Numbered from the stretch's first letter, positions 51,387 through 61,208 are shown. The stretch is DNA of 64,000 nucleotides from Rhodospirillales bacterium (GCA_028288725.1 JAQGIC010000008.1:1-64000), one strand, 5' to 3'. Translations and numbers: made by a program. The notes: generated from the sequence alone by a model not told the origin.

Positions 51387-52607
51387 ATGCGACACATGCT
51401 TTTCGTCCGAAAAATCAGGGGGTTGGTGCCGCAACGGCGCCAGGTCGAGCTGCGCCGGGCCATCGCCGGCGTGGCACTCATGTCCGGCCTCGCCGCCTGT
51501 TCCGGGCCACCGCAGACCGCCGCCCGCGCGCCGCTGCAACCCTCCACGCCGGTTTACACCGCCAGCTATGCCCCGCCGGGACCGTCCAGCGACCCGTGGG
51601 GTCCCTATATCAAAGAGGCATCGACCCGCTTCACCGTCCCGGAGAAATGGATCCGGGAGGTCATGCGCCAGGAATCCGGCGGCCACGAATATATCAACGG
51701 GGGCCTCACCACCTCGTCGGTCGGCGCCATGGGCCTGATGCAGCTGATGCCTGCGACCTATGCCCAGATGCGCGACCGCTACGGCCTCGGACCCGACCCG
51801 TACGCGCCGCACGACAACATCATGGCCGGCACCGCCTATATCGGCGAGATGTACGCCCGCTACGGCTCGCCCGGCTTTCTCGCCGCCTATAATGCCGGGC
51901 CCGGGCGGCTCGATTCCTATCTGGTCGGCGGCACGCCGCTGCCGCACGAGACGGTCGGCTACCTGGCCTCGATCGGGCCGCGGCTGGGCGATGCCTCGGC
52001 CCCGACCGGGCCGCTCGCCCATTATGCGTCGGCGGAAATGTCGGCCGACGCGCTGAACGCCCGGTCGCTGAACGGCACGCTGCCGGTACCGCGTCCGGTC
52101 GCGGCGCCGGCCGTCCAACTGGCCAGCTACCAGCCGTCGGTGCCGGCTCCCACCGGTGATCTCGGCCGCGAACTGGCGGCGCGCAACGCCAGGCCGATCG
52201 AAGCCTCGCCGCTCGCCCCCTATGCCCCGCCGCCGGCGCCGGCCCAGCCGGTCCGCCAGGCGGCGCCCGCCCCGGTAGCCCCCGCCCCGGTAGCCCATGT
52301 CGTGCTGGCTTCGGCCAATGTCGCCCTGCCCGCCGCCGCGTTCGCGGGCGGCGGCTGGACCGTCCAGGTCGGCGCCTTCAGCACCCAGGCCCAGGCCCAG
52401 GCTGCCGCGGCGGACGCCAAGGGTCGTGCCCATGGTGCGCTCGACCGGGCCCGCCCGGCCGTCGCCGCCGTACCGCGCGCCGGTGCCGCGATGGTCTACC
52501 GGGCACAGCTGACCGGCTTCACGGCCGATGGGGCGAACGACGCCTGCGACCGGCTCACGCGCGAACATGTCGCCTGCCTGGTCGTGGCACCCCGCGGCGA
52601 ACTTTAG
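51387..52607 (+). CDS. lytic transglycosylase lipoprotein with SPOR domain
   Basis: A 406 aa envelope protein. A lipobox (GLAAC) near residue 38 follows a hydrophobic segment. The SLT domain (about 80-195) has the catalytic Glu in MRQESGG, GLMQLMPATYAQM and AYNAGPGRLD. A Pro/Ala-rich linker leads to a C-terminal SPOR domain (WTVQVGAFSTQAQAQ) that binds denuded peptidoglycan at the septum. The ATG follows GGGGGAGA. It cleaves murein glycan strands, likely in cell division or turnover. Confidence 0.9.
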   Translation: MRHMLFVRKIRGLVPQRRQVELRRAIAGVALMSGLAACSGPPQTAARAPLQPSTPVYTASYAPPGPSSDPWGPYIKEASTRFTVPEKWIREVMRQESGGHEYINGGLTTSSVGAMGLMQLMPATYAQMRDRYGLGPDPYAPHDNIMAGTAYIGEMYARYGSPGFLAAYNAGPGRLDSYLVGGTPLPHETVGYLASIGPRLGDASAPTGPLAHYASAEMSADALNARSLNGTLPVPRPVAAPAVQLASYQPSVPAPTGDLGRELAARNARPIEASPLAPYAPPPAPAQPVRQAAPAPVAPAPVAHVVLASANVALPAAAFAGGGWTVQVGAFSTQAQAQAAAADAKGRAHGALDRARPAVAAVPRAGAAMVYRAQLTGFTADGANDACDRLTREHVACLVVAPRGEL

Positions 52608-52611
52608 CTAG

Positions 52612-52725
52612 AGCGCGATGATATGAGGCCCCATCGGCCTCATATCTGAATCGCCCTCTAAATCAAATAACTAGAGCCTGATTCACCGATCAAACCGAGT
52701 CGGTTTGATCGGTGAATCAGGCTCT
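52612..52725. repeat. palindromic repeat, copy 1 (with terminator hairpin)
   Basis: Two hairpins sit between convergent genes. The first is GATATGAGGCC-loop-GGCCTCATATC (52620-52646). The second is a perfect 24-bp stem with a 5-base loop (52673-52725) that starts AGAGCCTGATTCACCGATC. The sequence CTCTAAATCAAATAACTAGAG joins them. The same modules recur at 54829 and 58251. It probably terminates transcription in both directions; the second stem reaches the stop codon of the next gene. Confidence 0.85.
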
Positions 52726-53644
52726 AGCGGCAGATGAAATCGTCGACGGTCCCGGCCTCGCCCGGGCTGATGCCGCAGAGCTGCGTGCCTTTCGCATACT
52801 CGACCCGATAGACCTCCAGCGGGTGCTCGCGCGGGTCGAACGGGTGGCGCGGCAGCAGCTGATCCAGATAGGTCATGCCCTGCAGCGGCCCCAGTTCGCT
52901 CTGGCCCGCCTGCATATCGCCCAGCTCGTTCTTCAGCCGGACCGCCGCCTCGGGCGCATAGCGCCCGGCTGTCAGGCGCCCGCCGCCGATATCGGCCAGC
53001 ACGTCGCGCACCAGCGGCGCGCTCGGCCGTTCGGCCCCGTCCGGCGGCACGGTCAGCCTGGTCGCCTCGATCGGCACGCCGCCGGTCATCCGGGCGCCGA
53101 GTGCCCCGCCGCTGATCGATCCCACCAGCGACGAGCCGGAGCGCGCCGACGCCGTCAGGATCAGGTTGGCCGGACCGATCCAGGACGTGAGCGTGATCTG
53201 GTTGCCGTCGATGCTACCGGCCACGTTCCTGGCCAGGCGCAGGCAATGCGCGTCGAGCCGGTCGCCGGTCTGGCGCAGCTCGCAGATATCGCGGTCGCCG
53301 GTCTCCCCGCTGTAGCGGATATGCACGCCCGACAGCAGCCCGACATCCATGCCGAGCCGCTTGGGCGAATTCACCTTCCACAGGCCGGTAAAGCTGTGGC
53401 CAAGCACGGTGATCTGCTCGGTGGTCGGGTTGGGGGGCGCCGCGATTTCGGGTGGCTCGGCTGCCGCAGGCCCGGCCTGTTGCGCCGCGATCGGCGGTTC
53501 GGATCGAACGGGAGCCGCCGCCGGCTCGGTCGTCGCCGCGACCGGGATCGACAGGTCCGTGACATCGCCCTGGCGCGAGACGCAGCCACCGGCCAGCCCG
53601 AGGGCCAGCATCGCCATCCATCCTATCCGGCAACCCGAGGCCAT
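52724..53644 (-). CDS. putative lipoprotein of unknown function
   Basis: A 306 aa protein with signal peptide and lipobox (LAGGC) starting at MASGCRIG, after a strong GGAGGGAAGG ribosome binding site. Residues 30-90 are an Ala/Pro-rich linker. The rest is a beta-rich domain (HSFTGLWKVNSPKRLG, CELRQTGDRLDAHC) resembling small lipocalin-like or META-type modules, followed by a helical tail. Four cysteines could pair. I do not recognise the family. It is divergent from the old yellow enzyme gene. Confidence 0.65.
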   Translation of the reverse strand: MASGCRIGWMAMLALGLAGGCVSRQGDVTDLSIPVAATTEPAAAPVRSEPPIAAQQAGPAAAEPPEIAAPPNPTTEQITVLGHSFTGLWKVNSPKRLGMDVGLLSGVHIRYSGETGDRDICELRQTGDRLDAHCLRLARNVAGSIDGNQITLTSWIGPANLILTASARSGSSLVGSISGGALGARMTGGVPIEATRLTVPPDGAERPSAPLVRDVLADIGGGRLTAGRYAPEAAVRLKNELGDMQAGQSELGPLQGMTYLDQLLPRHPFDPREHPLEVYRVEYAKGTQLCGISPGEAGTVDDFICR

Positions 53645-53732
53645 CACCCTTCCCTCCAGAACGCCCAATATCATATAGAAACATCAAACGCGGGGCGCCC
53701 GCGCTTTCTTCCGCGACAAGTTGGATATCGCC

Positions 53733-54828
<1,096 letters not shown>

Positions 54829-54830
<2 letters not shown>

Positions 54831-54895
54831 AGCCTGATCCGATCAAGCCTGCTCGGCTTGATCGGTGAATCAGTCTCTAAATATTTGATTTAGAG
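54829..54895. repeat. palindromic repeat, copy 2
   Basis: It has the same two modules as copy 1. An imperfect AGAGCCTGAT...GATCAAGCC-loop-GGCTTGATC...CAGTCTCT stem (54829-54878) is joined to CTCTAAAT-ATTTG-ATTTAGAG (54875-54895). It lies between the convergent old yellow enzyme and MFS genes and overlaps both stop codons. A bidirectional terminator role is likely. Confidence 0.82.
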
Positions 54896-56200
54896 CGAGG
54901 CGGTGGCGGTCGCCCTGGCGAAGGGGCGCCGCCCGGCCAGCGCCAGCAGCGGTCCGACGATGCCGGCGGCCAGGATCACGATCAGCAGGGACCGGCCCAA
55001 CGCCCGTTCGTCCTGAAACAGCTGGTCGGTCAGGAGACCGACCAGCGCCGGCCCGAGACCGAGGCCGACCAGGGTCACGATCGACAGGAACAGCGCGCTG
55101 AGCGTGCCGCGATACCGGTCGGGCGTCAGCAGTTGCAGGGCGGCTAGGCTGGTCGGCGTCGCGGCCGAGACCAGGAACGCGAACAGTGGATAGCTCGCCT
55201 GGGCCAGCCACAGCCGATCGGTCATGCAGAAGATCGCGCCGGGCACCAGTGCCAGGGCCAGGAATACCGCCATGACCAGATGCTGTGCGGCCGGGATGCC
55301 GCGCGCCTGCAGCCGATCGGTAAGGAACCCCCCGAAGAATTGCCCGGTCGGCGCCGAGATCAGGAACATCGTCCCGATCAGCATCGCGCCGGCCCCCGGT
55401 GCCAAGCCGAACTGCCGGACGAAGAACAGCGGCGCCCAGGCGCCCTGCGTCTGGGCGATCGTGACGTTGCAGCAGGCTGCGGCGGTCAGGAAGGCGTAGG
55501 CGCGCAGATGGGTGCGGACGTGACCCAGGGCCGCGCCAAGGCCGGCCTGCTCCTGCGGCATGGCCGCCCGCGCGGGTTCGCGGAGGGTCGTGACCAGGGC
55601 GGCAACCACCAGTCCGGGCGGGCCCGCGAGCAGGAACAGCACCTGCCAGGGGGCCACCATGCCCAGCAGCGGCAGCTCGATCGGGCCCGCGCCGCCGAGG
55701 CGCGTCAGCAGATAGCCGCCGCCCATCAGCGCCGTCGAGGTGCCGATCGTGGCGCCCATGATGAACACCGCCACCCCGCGCGCCATCTTCGGCCGCGGCA
55801 TCACGCTGCCGAGCAGGGACATGCCGGCCGGCACCAGGCTGGCCTCGCCCAGGCCGACCCCGATGCGGGCGAGAAAGAACATCGCGAACGACCCGGCGAG
55901 CCCGCAGATCGCGGTCATGGCGGTCCAGAACAGGATGCCGAGCGCGATCATCGCGCGCCGATCGACCCGGTCGGCCAGCCGCCCGAACGGAATGCCGCCT
56001 AGGCTATAGAGGATGACGAAGGAGGTGCCGTGCAACAGGCCGAACTGGGTGTCGCTCAAGCCCAGATCGTGCTTGATCGGCACGCCGGCGACGCTGACGA
56101 GAGCGCGGTCCAGGAAGGAAACGGCATAGCCACAACCCAGCAATCCCGCCATATACCAAGGGGAACGGCGGATGCCGCCCCCGCGCGTCGAGCTCTGCAC
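54890..56200 (-). CDS. MFS transporter
   Basis: A 436 aa inner-membrane protein with about 12 hydrophobic segments. It has the motif A-type loop GRLADRVDRRAMI (residues about 75-87) and RIGVGLGEASLVPAG, typical of the spinster-like/anion-cation symporter MFS subgroup. The start is a GTG (VQSSTRGGG); an ATG 16 codons later would cut into the first helix. The stop lies inside palindromic repeat copy 2. The substrate is unknown. Confidence 0.88.
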   Translation of the reverse strand: MQSSTRGGGIRRSPWYMAGLLGCGYAVSFLDRALVSVAGVPIKHDLGLSDTQFGLLHGTSFVILYSLGGIPFGRLADRVDRRAMIALGILFWTAMTAICGLAGSFAMFFLARIGVGLGEASLVPAGMSLLGSVMPRPKMARGVAVFIMGATIGTSTALMGGGYLLTRLGGAGPIELPLLGMVAPWQVLFLLAGPPGLVVAALVTTLREPARAAMPQEQAGLGAALGHVRTHLRAYAFLTAAACCNVTIAQTQGAWAPLFFVRQFGLAPGAGAMLIGTMFLISAPTGQFFGGFLTDRLQARGIPAAQHLVMAVFLALALVPGAIFCMTDRLWLAQASYPLFAFLVSAATPTSLAALQLLTPDRYRGTLSALFLSIVTLVGLGLGPALVGLLTDQLFQDERALGRSLLIVILAAGIVGPLLALAGRRPFARATATASL

Positions 56201-56265
56201 TGCGCCGGAATTCCTTGAAAGTGCAAACGATCGTTCGCTGAAACTTCCGCAAATTCATCGCTCCG

Positions 56266-57378
56266 TCAAGCGGGCGATGGAGCGGCTTCTTCCAGCAATG
56301 CCATGACCGCCGACTCTTCGGCGCTCAGCCCCTCCTGCGGCCGGGCCGTGAAGCGGGCGACGAGCGCCCGGTACCGCGGCGCGAGCGTGCCGGTCATATG
56401 GCCGTCGAGCACCGTCGGGTGAATATAGCATTTGCGGCAGATCGCCGGCGTATTGCCGAGCGCCGCCGACACCTGCCCGATCGCCTGCAGCATGGTGCGC
56501 TTGCGGGCGGCATCGCTGTCATCGACCGGCTGGGCCGCGAGGGCCATGACCGACAGATAGGTGCCGGCCCAGGTGCGGAAATCCTTGGCGGTGATCTCTT
56601 CGTCGCTGGCTTGGCGCAGGTATTCGTTGACGTCGGCGGAGCCGACGGCGTGGCGCTGGCCGGTCTCGTCCAGATATTGGAACAGCTCCTGCCCGGGCAG
56701 GTCGCGCAGCCGGCGCACCAGCGAGACGAGCTGTCGATTGCGTACGACCACGTGCCATTTGATGCCCGACTTCGCCTGAAACGACAGCTCGACCTTGTTG
56801 CCGTCGATGCGCGCGTGTCGATTGCGCAAGGTCGTCAGGCCGAAGCTTTTGTTCTGCCTGGCATATTCCGGGTTGCCGATCCGGATGAAGGTCGTTTCCA
56901 TCAGGCGCACGATGGTGGCCAGCACCTTGTCGCGCGGCAGACCGTGCTTCGCCAGATCGGCCGCCACGCGCCGGCGCAACCGCGGCAGCGCCCGGATGAA
57001 GCTCGCCACCCGCTCGTATTTGGCGGCGTCGCGGAAATTGCGCCAGGCCGGATGATAGCGATATTGCTTGCGCCCCCGCGCATCCCGCCCGCTGGCCTGG
57101 ATATGGCCGTTCGGGTCCGGACAGATCCAGACATCGCGATAGGCGGGCGGCACCGCCAGCGCGCGGATCCGGGCGAGCCTGGCCGGGTCGCGGATGATCG
57201 CGCCGTCCGGATCGCGATAATACCAGCCGCGCCCGGCGCGGTGCCGGCTGATGCCCGGTGTCGCGTCGCTGACATAAAGCAGCTTGACCGTAAGGGCGAC
57301 GATCTCAGTCGGCGGCTTGTCAGTTCGAGGCGGCTTATCGAGCCTGAGCTCGCCCGCCGGCAGTTTGAAGACGGCCAT
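56266..57378 (-). CDS. DNA topoisomerase IB
   Basis: A 370 aa poxvirus-type topoisomerase I that relaxes supercoils through a 3'-phosphotyrosine. The N-terminal beta domain has RGWYYRDPDG and PPAYRDVWICPDP. The catalytic domain has RIGNPEYARQNKSFGLTTLR, FRTWAGT and CRKCYIHP, which contains the active-site tyrosine (about residue 325). The length is normal. It follows a small stress-like gene by six bases on the same strand. Confidence 0.94.
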   Translation of the reverse strand: MAVFKLPAGELRLDKPPRTDKPPTEIVALTVKLLYVSDATPGISRHRAGRGWYYRDPDGAIIRDPARLARIRALAVPPAYRDVWICPDPNGHIQASGRDARGRKQYRYHPAWRNFRDAAKYERVASFIRALPRLRRRVAADLAKHGLPRDKVLATIVRLMETTFIRIGNPEYARQNKSFGLTTLRNRHARIDGNKVELSFQAKSGIKWHVVVRNRQLVSLVRRLRDLPGQELFQYLDETGQRHAVGSADVNEYLRQASDEEITAKDFRTWAGTYLSVMALAAQPVDDSDAARKRTMLQAIGQVSAALGNTPAICRKCYIHPTVLDGHMTGTLAPRYRALVARFTARPQEGLSAEESAVMALLEEAAPSPA

Positions 57379-57384
57379 CGGTCG

Positions 57385-57783
57385 TCAGGCGCTCGGGTCC
57401 CGGTGCCCGCGCGGACGGGGATTCTGCGCGGCGGTCGATTGAACCGCCGGCGGCAAGCTGTCGTTCATATTCCCACCATGCACCGTCGATTCCGCCGGGC
57501 CATATTCGCGCAGAATCGCATCGACTGCCGAGGCCTCGGCGAGGTCAGCCTCGACCGCGACCAGCGTCCGGCCCTGGCCGAGGCTCGCAAGATAGGGATC
57601 GATCGTCTCCGGCGGCAGCCAGTCCACCTCGATCCGTGCGGCCTCCGTGCCGGTCGGGTCGACCCGATGGACGATGGCGCCCGGAACCCGCGCCTTGACC
57701 GCACCCGCCGCCAGACCCGCGGCTTCCGCATTGTCGAACAGCGCCACGATGGTCGCGGCCGATGTGATCGCACTCGCCGACAT
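57385..57783 (-). CDS. hypothetical protein, possible general-stress 17M-like
   Basis: A 132 aa protein starting MSASAITS after a GGGAGAA ribosome binding site. The core VALFDNAEAAGLAAGAVKA followed by VDWLPPETIDPYL looks like a small alpha/beta ferredoxin-like domain of the YflT/17M stress type, with a polar tail. The family assignment is tentative. It shares a short divergent promoter region with the DUF2934 gene, and both have EcfG-like elements. The track ORF starting at 58266 is an over-extension. Confidence 0.6.
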   Translation of the reverse strand: MSASAITSAATIVALFDNAEAAGLAAGAVKARVPGAIVHRVDPTGTEAARIEVDWLPPETIDPYLASLGQGRTLVAVEADLAEASAVDAILREYGPAESTVHGGNMNDSLPPAVQSTAAQNPRPRGHRDPSA

Positions 57784-57815
57784 GACATTTCTCCCGGGCG
57801 ACGGCCCCGAACAGA

Positions 57816-57840
57816 AACCGTTGAAGCCGCCTCGGGTTCC
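57816..57840 (-). promoter_or_regulatory. EcfG-like promoter of the 57385-57783 gene
   Basis: The minus strand reads GGAAC-N16-GGTT, three of four at the -10 compared with the alphaproteobacterial general-stress consensus GGAAC-N16/17-(C/T)GTT. The start would fall near 57808, about 25 bases before the ATG. It is placed back to back with the similar element at 57846. Confidence 0.4.
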
Positions 57841-57845
57841 GCCGA

Positions 57846-57871
57846 GGAACACGCCTCGACGGCTGCGTGTT
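57846..57871 (+). promoter_or_regulatory. EcfG-like promoter of the DUF2934 gene
   Basis: GGAAC-N17-TGTT on the plus strand fits the EcfG (PhyR/NepR-controlled general stress sigma) promoter pattern, about 40 bases before the DUF2934 start codon. The pairing of two such elements in one divergent spacer, in front of two stress-type genes, raises confidence above either match alone. Confidence 0.45.
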
Positions 57872-57911
57872 ATCCGGTCAGACGACGGCCCCATCCGGAG
57901 CGGAGCAAACC

Positions 57912-58247
57912 ATGACCGACACCTATGACGCCTACGAAGAGCGGGTTCGCGCCCGGGCCCATGAGATCTGGGTCCGCGAAGGCAAGCCCGACGGCCGGGC
58001 CGAAGACCATTGGGCGCTCGCCCGCGAGGAGGTTTCTGAAGAGGAAGGCATCCCAAACTCGCTGAAGCCGATCGAACCGGAGGGGCCGATCGCCGAACCG
58101 CTGCTGGCGGTCGAAAGCCTGGGCGACCTGCCCGGCCGCCTGTCGGACCAGGGCGAGAGGCAGGACTATCCGGTGCGCCGCAAAGCGCCGAAGGCCACGG
58201 CCGACGCGACCAAGCCTTCCTCGAAGCGGAAATCTGTCGCCCTGTGA
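57912..58247 (+). CDS. DUF2934 domain protein
   Basis: A 111 aa protein whose N-terminal 45 residues are a DUF2934 module (RARAHEIWVREGKPDGRAEDHW). A charged, Pro-rich tail ends in a basic patch (PSSKRKS). The family is widespread in alphaproteobacteria, often stress-induced, and of unknown function. The ATG has CGGAG upstream. The gene is followed at once by palindromic repeat copy 3. Confidence 0.85.
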   Translation: MTDTYDAYEERVRARAHEIWVREGKPDGRAEDHWALAREEVSEEEGIPNSLKPIEPEGPIAEPLLAVESLGDLPGRLSDQGERQDYPVRRKAPKATADATKPSSKRKSVAL

Positions 58248-58250
58248 CGC

Positions 58251-58332
58251 TAGAGTATCCGTTCAACCGCTGCGGTTTGATCGATGAATCACTCTAAATA
58301 TCTGGTTTAGAGGGCGATTCAAACACGAGGCC
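58251..58332. repeat. palindromic repeat, copy 3 (degenerate)
   Basis: A worn copy of the repeat at 52612 and 54829: TTCAACCG-CTG-CGGTTTGATCGATGAATCA, then CTCTAAATATCTGGTTTAGAG, then GGCGATTCA. It lies between the convergent DUF2934 and ABC-membrane genes. The first stem has several mismatches; the CTCTAAA/TTTAGAG stem is intact. Confidence 0.75.
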
Positions 58333-58354
58333 GAGTTGTCCTCATCTCATCGCG

Positions 58355-59359
58355 TTAATCGGCCACCAGCGCCGGACCGGGCGGGCTGTCCGCCCCGCCG
58401 AGCTGGTAGTCGACCGCATCGCGCATCAGCCGGTACTTCACCTGGTTCAGGTTCACGTCGCGGAAGTAATTCACCAGATCGCCCCAGGGATCGGCCATCT
58501 TGCCGATGCCCGAGATGAAGGCGACGATGCCGCCGACCTCCAGCTCGCCTGCATGAACCAGCCAACCGCCGACCAGCAGCGCCGCGATGATCTGCAGCTG
58601 GGTGCTGAGATTCATCAGGAAGTTCATGGAGAACTTGAGCTTCAGAATGCCGACGTTGAGGTGGAATACCCGCTCGATCCGTTCGTCGTCGCGCAGATCG
58701 TCGGCATCGAGATCATCCTCGGCGGGGCGGCCCACCACGCTGATGCTGAGGCGCCGAATGATCTTCACCCGCTTCTTCGTCCGCCGGTTCATCGACCGCT
58801 GCATCAAGGGCACGAAGATCAGCTGGGGAACGAACAGGCCCAGCGCCGAGAGGCCCATACGCCAATCGACATGGACCATATAGCCGAGCACCGACGCCAG
58901 AATGCCGATCTCGAGCAGCGGTTCGGAGATGGCACCGCCGACGAAGCCGCCGATCGGCTCGACCTCGGAGACGACCATGGACGCTTGTATGCCGGTCGCT
59001 TCCGAGCTGCTCGACGCATCGGAGGCGGAACTGGACAGCAGGCGGACCCGATGGCGCAGGTCTCGCGTCGCCCATTCGCCGACCCAGCCCCGATAGACAT
59101 TCAGGATCAGCTTGGTGCCGCCCTGCAATAGAACGGCGCCCAGATAGCCGCCGCACAGCACGACGATCATCTGGTATTCGCGATGCTTGACCAGATCGTT
59201 GATGACCCGGCGCTGGATTTCCAGCGGTACGATTTCCAGCAGGAACACGGCGATCGTCAGCAGCGCGATGCCGATCTGATGGCGGCCGGTCGCCCGGATG
59301 ACATAGCCAAAGAGGCCGCGATGGAGCCGGATCGCGGTTTCGTCGAGCGGTTGGGGCAC
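58355..59359 (-). CDS. ABC-exporter-type transmembrane protein lacking an ATPase domain
   Basis: A 334 aa membrane protein with the six-helix arrangement of ABC type-1 exporters: IALLTIAVFLLEIVPLEI, IVVLCGGYLGAVLLQG and IIAALLVGGWLVHAGELEVGGIVAF, the last like the segment that normally precedes the nucleotide-binding domain. It stops where that domain should begin, and no ABC ATPase is next to it. A charged DDLDADDLRDDERIERV insert lies near residue 215. It may be a stand-alone TMD family or need an ATPase in trans. Confidence 0.7.
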   Translation of the reverse strand: MPQPLDETAIRLHRGLFGYVIRATGRHQIGIALLTIAVFLLEIVPLEIQRRVINDLVKHREYQMIVVLCGGYLGAVLLQGGTKLILNVYRGWVGEWATRDLRHRVRLLSSSASDASSSSEATGIQASMVVSEVEPIGGFVGGAISEPLLEIGILASVLGYMVHVDWRMGLSALGLFVPQLIFVPLMQRSMNRRTKKRVKIIRRLSISVVGRPAEDDLDADDLRDDERIERVFHLNVGILKLKFSMNFLMNLSTQLQIIAALLVGGWLVHAGELEVGGIVAFISGIGKMADPWGDLVNYFRDVNLNQVKYRLMRDAVDYQLGGADSPPGPALVAD

Positions 59360-59503
59360 GGGACGGGAATCTCCGGAACAAGGGGCAAGGGCTTTCGATC
59401 AACACTCAACACCCGGTTACGTTCGCAAATGCCACGGAACCCACGGCGGGGGCGAAGAATTCCTTCTGATAGCGGCCCATCACTTGTCACAGGAGAGCAG
59501 GCC

Positions 59504-59710
59504 ATGCCGGAAAGATATCCCCCGAAGCTCGCGACGGAAGACGCCCGCCAGGGCGAAACCAGCGGCCATATGCGCGTCGTGCTGACGCTGTCGTTCATCG
59601 GCGCCGTCATCGTGCTCGCGGCCTTGCTGGTCTGGTGGTCGAAGGTCGGACAGAACCATCTGCCCGCCGCAGTCGCGGCCCCGCCCGCGATCAGCCAGCC
59701 AGCCCATTAA
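59504..59710 (+). CDS. small single-pass membrane protein
   Basis: A 68 aa protein with one central hydrophobic helix (VVLTLSFIGAVIVLAALLVWW, trimmed) and an Ala/Pro-rich end. The ATG has AGGAGAG upstream. It precedes the DJ-1/PfpI gene by 23 bases, so they may be co-transcribed. The function is unknown. Confidence 0.7.
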   Translation: MPERYPPKLATEDARQGETSGHMRVVLTLSFIGAVIVLAALLVWWSKVGQNHLPAAVAAPPAISQPAH

Positions 59711-59733
59711 CCCCAGCCCGAGGAGACTGACTC

Positions 59734-60285
59734 ATGGCCAATGAACTGGCAGGCAAACACATCGCCATCCTGGCAACCGACGGGTTCGAACAGAGCGAAC
59801 TCACAGAGCCGCGCAAGGCGCTCATCGCCGCCGGCGCCTCGGTCGACATCGTGGCGCCCCAGGCAGGCCGGATCCAGGGCATGCGGCATCACGACAAGGG
59901 CGACCGGGTGACGGTCGACAAGCCATTGGACCAGGCCGACGCCGACGCCTACGAGGCCCTGGTGTTGCCGGGCGGTGTCGCCAACCCCGATACGCTGCGG
60001 ACCGACGAACGGGCCGTCGCCTTCGTGCGCGCCTTCGCGACGGCGGGCAAGCCGATCGCCGCGATCTGCCACGGCCCCTGGACGCTGATCGAAGCGGAGG
60101 CGGTCCAGGGCAGAACACTTACCTCCTGGCCGTCGCTCAAGACCGATCTTCGCAACGCCGGCGCCGAATGGGTCGACCAGGAAGTGGTCGTCGATCACGG
60201 TCTGGTCACCAGCCGCAAGCCGGACGATCTGCCCGCCTTCTGCGCCAAGATGATCGAAGAATTTCGCGAAGGCAGCCACGCCTGA
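59734..60285 (+). CDS. DJ-1/PfpI family protein (type 1 glutamine amidotransferase-like)
   Basis: A 183 aa protein of the YhbO/PfpI/GSP18 group. It has HIAILATDGFEQSEL with the conserved Glu, VLPGGVANPD and the nucleophile elbow IAAICHGPWTLIEA with the reactive Cys and neighbouring His. Members act in stress resistance, proposed as deglycase, protease or chaperone. The ATG follows CGAGGAG. It fits the stress character of this region. Confidence 0.9.
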   Translation: MANELAGKHIAILATDGFEQSELTEPRKALIAAGASVDIVAPQAGRIQGMRHHDKGDRVTVDKPLDQADADAYEALVLPGGVANPDTLRTDERAVAFVRAFATAGKPIAAICHGPWTLIEAEAVQGRTLTSWPSLKTDLRNAGAEWVDQEVVVDHGLVTSRKPDDLPAFCAKMIEEFREGSHA

Positions 60286-60312
60286 AACAGCCAACCGGAT
60301 CGGAGGTGTGTC

Positions 60313-60627
60313 ATGCCCCGGGGCGATAAATCGAAATACACCGACAAGCAGGAACGCAAGGCCGACCATATCGCCGAAAGCTACGAGCAGCGCGGCGTGT
60401 CGGAAGGGGAGGCCGAGCGTCGCGCCTGGGCCACCGTCAATAAGGAAAGCGGGGGCGGCAACAAGAGCGGATCGGGCCGCGGCCATGCGGAGAACCATGC
60501 CTCTTCGCGCAAGGGCGGCAAGATCGGCGGGAAGGCCGCCGCGTCGCGCACGGCCGCAGAGCGATCGGCATCAGCCAAGAAAGCGGCCGAGACCCGCAAG
60601 CGCAACGCCGAGCATCACACGCATTAA
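60313..60627 (+). CDS. KGG-like small basic stress protein
   Basis: A 104 aa very hydrophilic basic protein. It begins KYTDKQERKADHIAE and EGEAERRAWATVNKE, then has a Gly/Ser-rich middle and an SSRKGGKIGGKAAASRTAAE tail recalling KGG stress motifs. Relatives are often labelled plasmid stabilisation protein without evidence. It is likely disordered and possibly nucleic-acid binding. A CGGAGGTG ribosome binding site precedes the ATG. Confidence 0.75.
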   Translation: MPRGDKSKYTDKQERKADHIAESYEQRGVSEGEAERRAWATVNKESGGGNKSGSGRGHAENHASSRKGGKIGGKAAASRTAAERSASAKKAAETRKRNAEHHTH

Positions 60628-60698
60628 GCTCAGTCTCCAAGCAACCGGGAGCGGGTCGAAAGACTTGTTGTTCCTGATAGAAAACAGGAGGACGCCCC

Positions 60699-61151
60699 AT
60701 GGCATCGACGCAGCACGACCTTGATATCCTCAACAATCTGATCGAGGTGACGCTCGACAGCGCGCACGGTTACGAGGATGCCGCCAAGGATACGCGCAAC
60801 CCGTATTTCAAGACGCTGTTCGGCAAGCGCGCGATCGAGCGCAAGCAGGTCACGGCCGAACTGCAGACCGAGGTGCGCCGCCTGCTGGGCGGCAAGCCGG
60901 CCCAGTCGGGCACGACCGCCGGCAAGGCCCACCGCGCCTTCATGAACCTGAAGGCCGCCGTCACCGGCAGCGACAAGGGCATCGTCAATTCGGTCGAATC
61001 CGGCGAGGATCATATCAAGAAGGAATATGACGAGGCGCTGGCCGATCAGGCTCTGTCCATGCCGGCACTCGACCTGGTGCGTCGCATGTATGTCTCCATC
61101 CGAGCCGGACATGACGAGATGCGCGAGTTGAAGCACCATATGGAAGTCTAA
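60699..61151 (+). CDS. DUF2383 (PA2169-type) four-helix-bundle protein
   Basis: A 150 aa ferritin-like helical protein: LDILNNLIEVTLDSAHGYEDAA, FGKRAIERKQVTAELQTEV and VNSVESGEDHIKKEYDEAL are the family signatures. The function is unknown; members are often induced by stress or stationary phase. AACAGGAGG precedes the ATG. It is the last gene before a stretch of gene remnants. Confidence 0.9.
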   Translation: MASTQHDLDILNNLIEVTLDSAHGYEDAAKDTRNPYFKTLFGKRAIERKQVTAELQTEVRRLLGGKPAQSGTTAGKAHRAFMNLKAAVTGSDKGIVNSVESGEDHIKKEYDEALADQALSMPALDLVRRMYVSIRAGHDEMRELKHHMEV

Positions 61152-61208
61152 GCGTTTAAAGCGTACGGCGGCGGATACGACACCCTCGGTGTCGGCCGCC
61201 GCCAAGCG

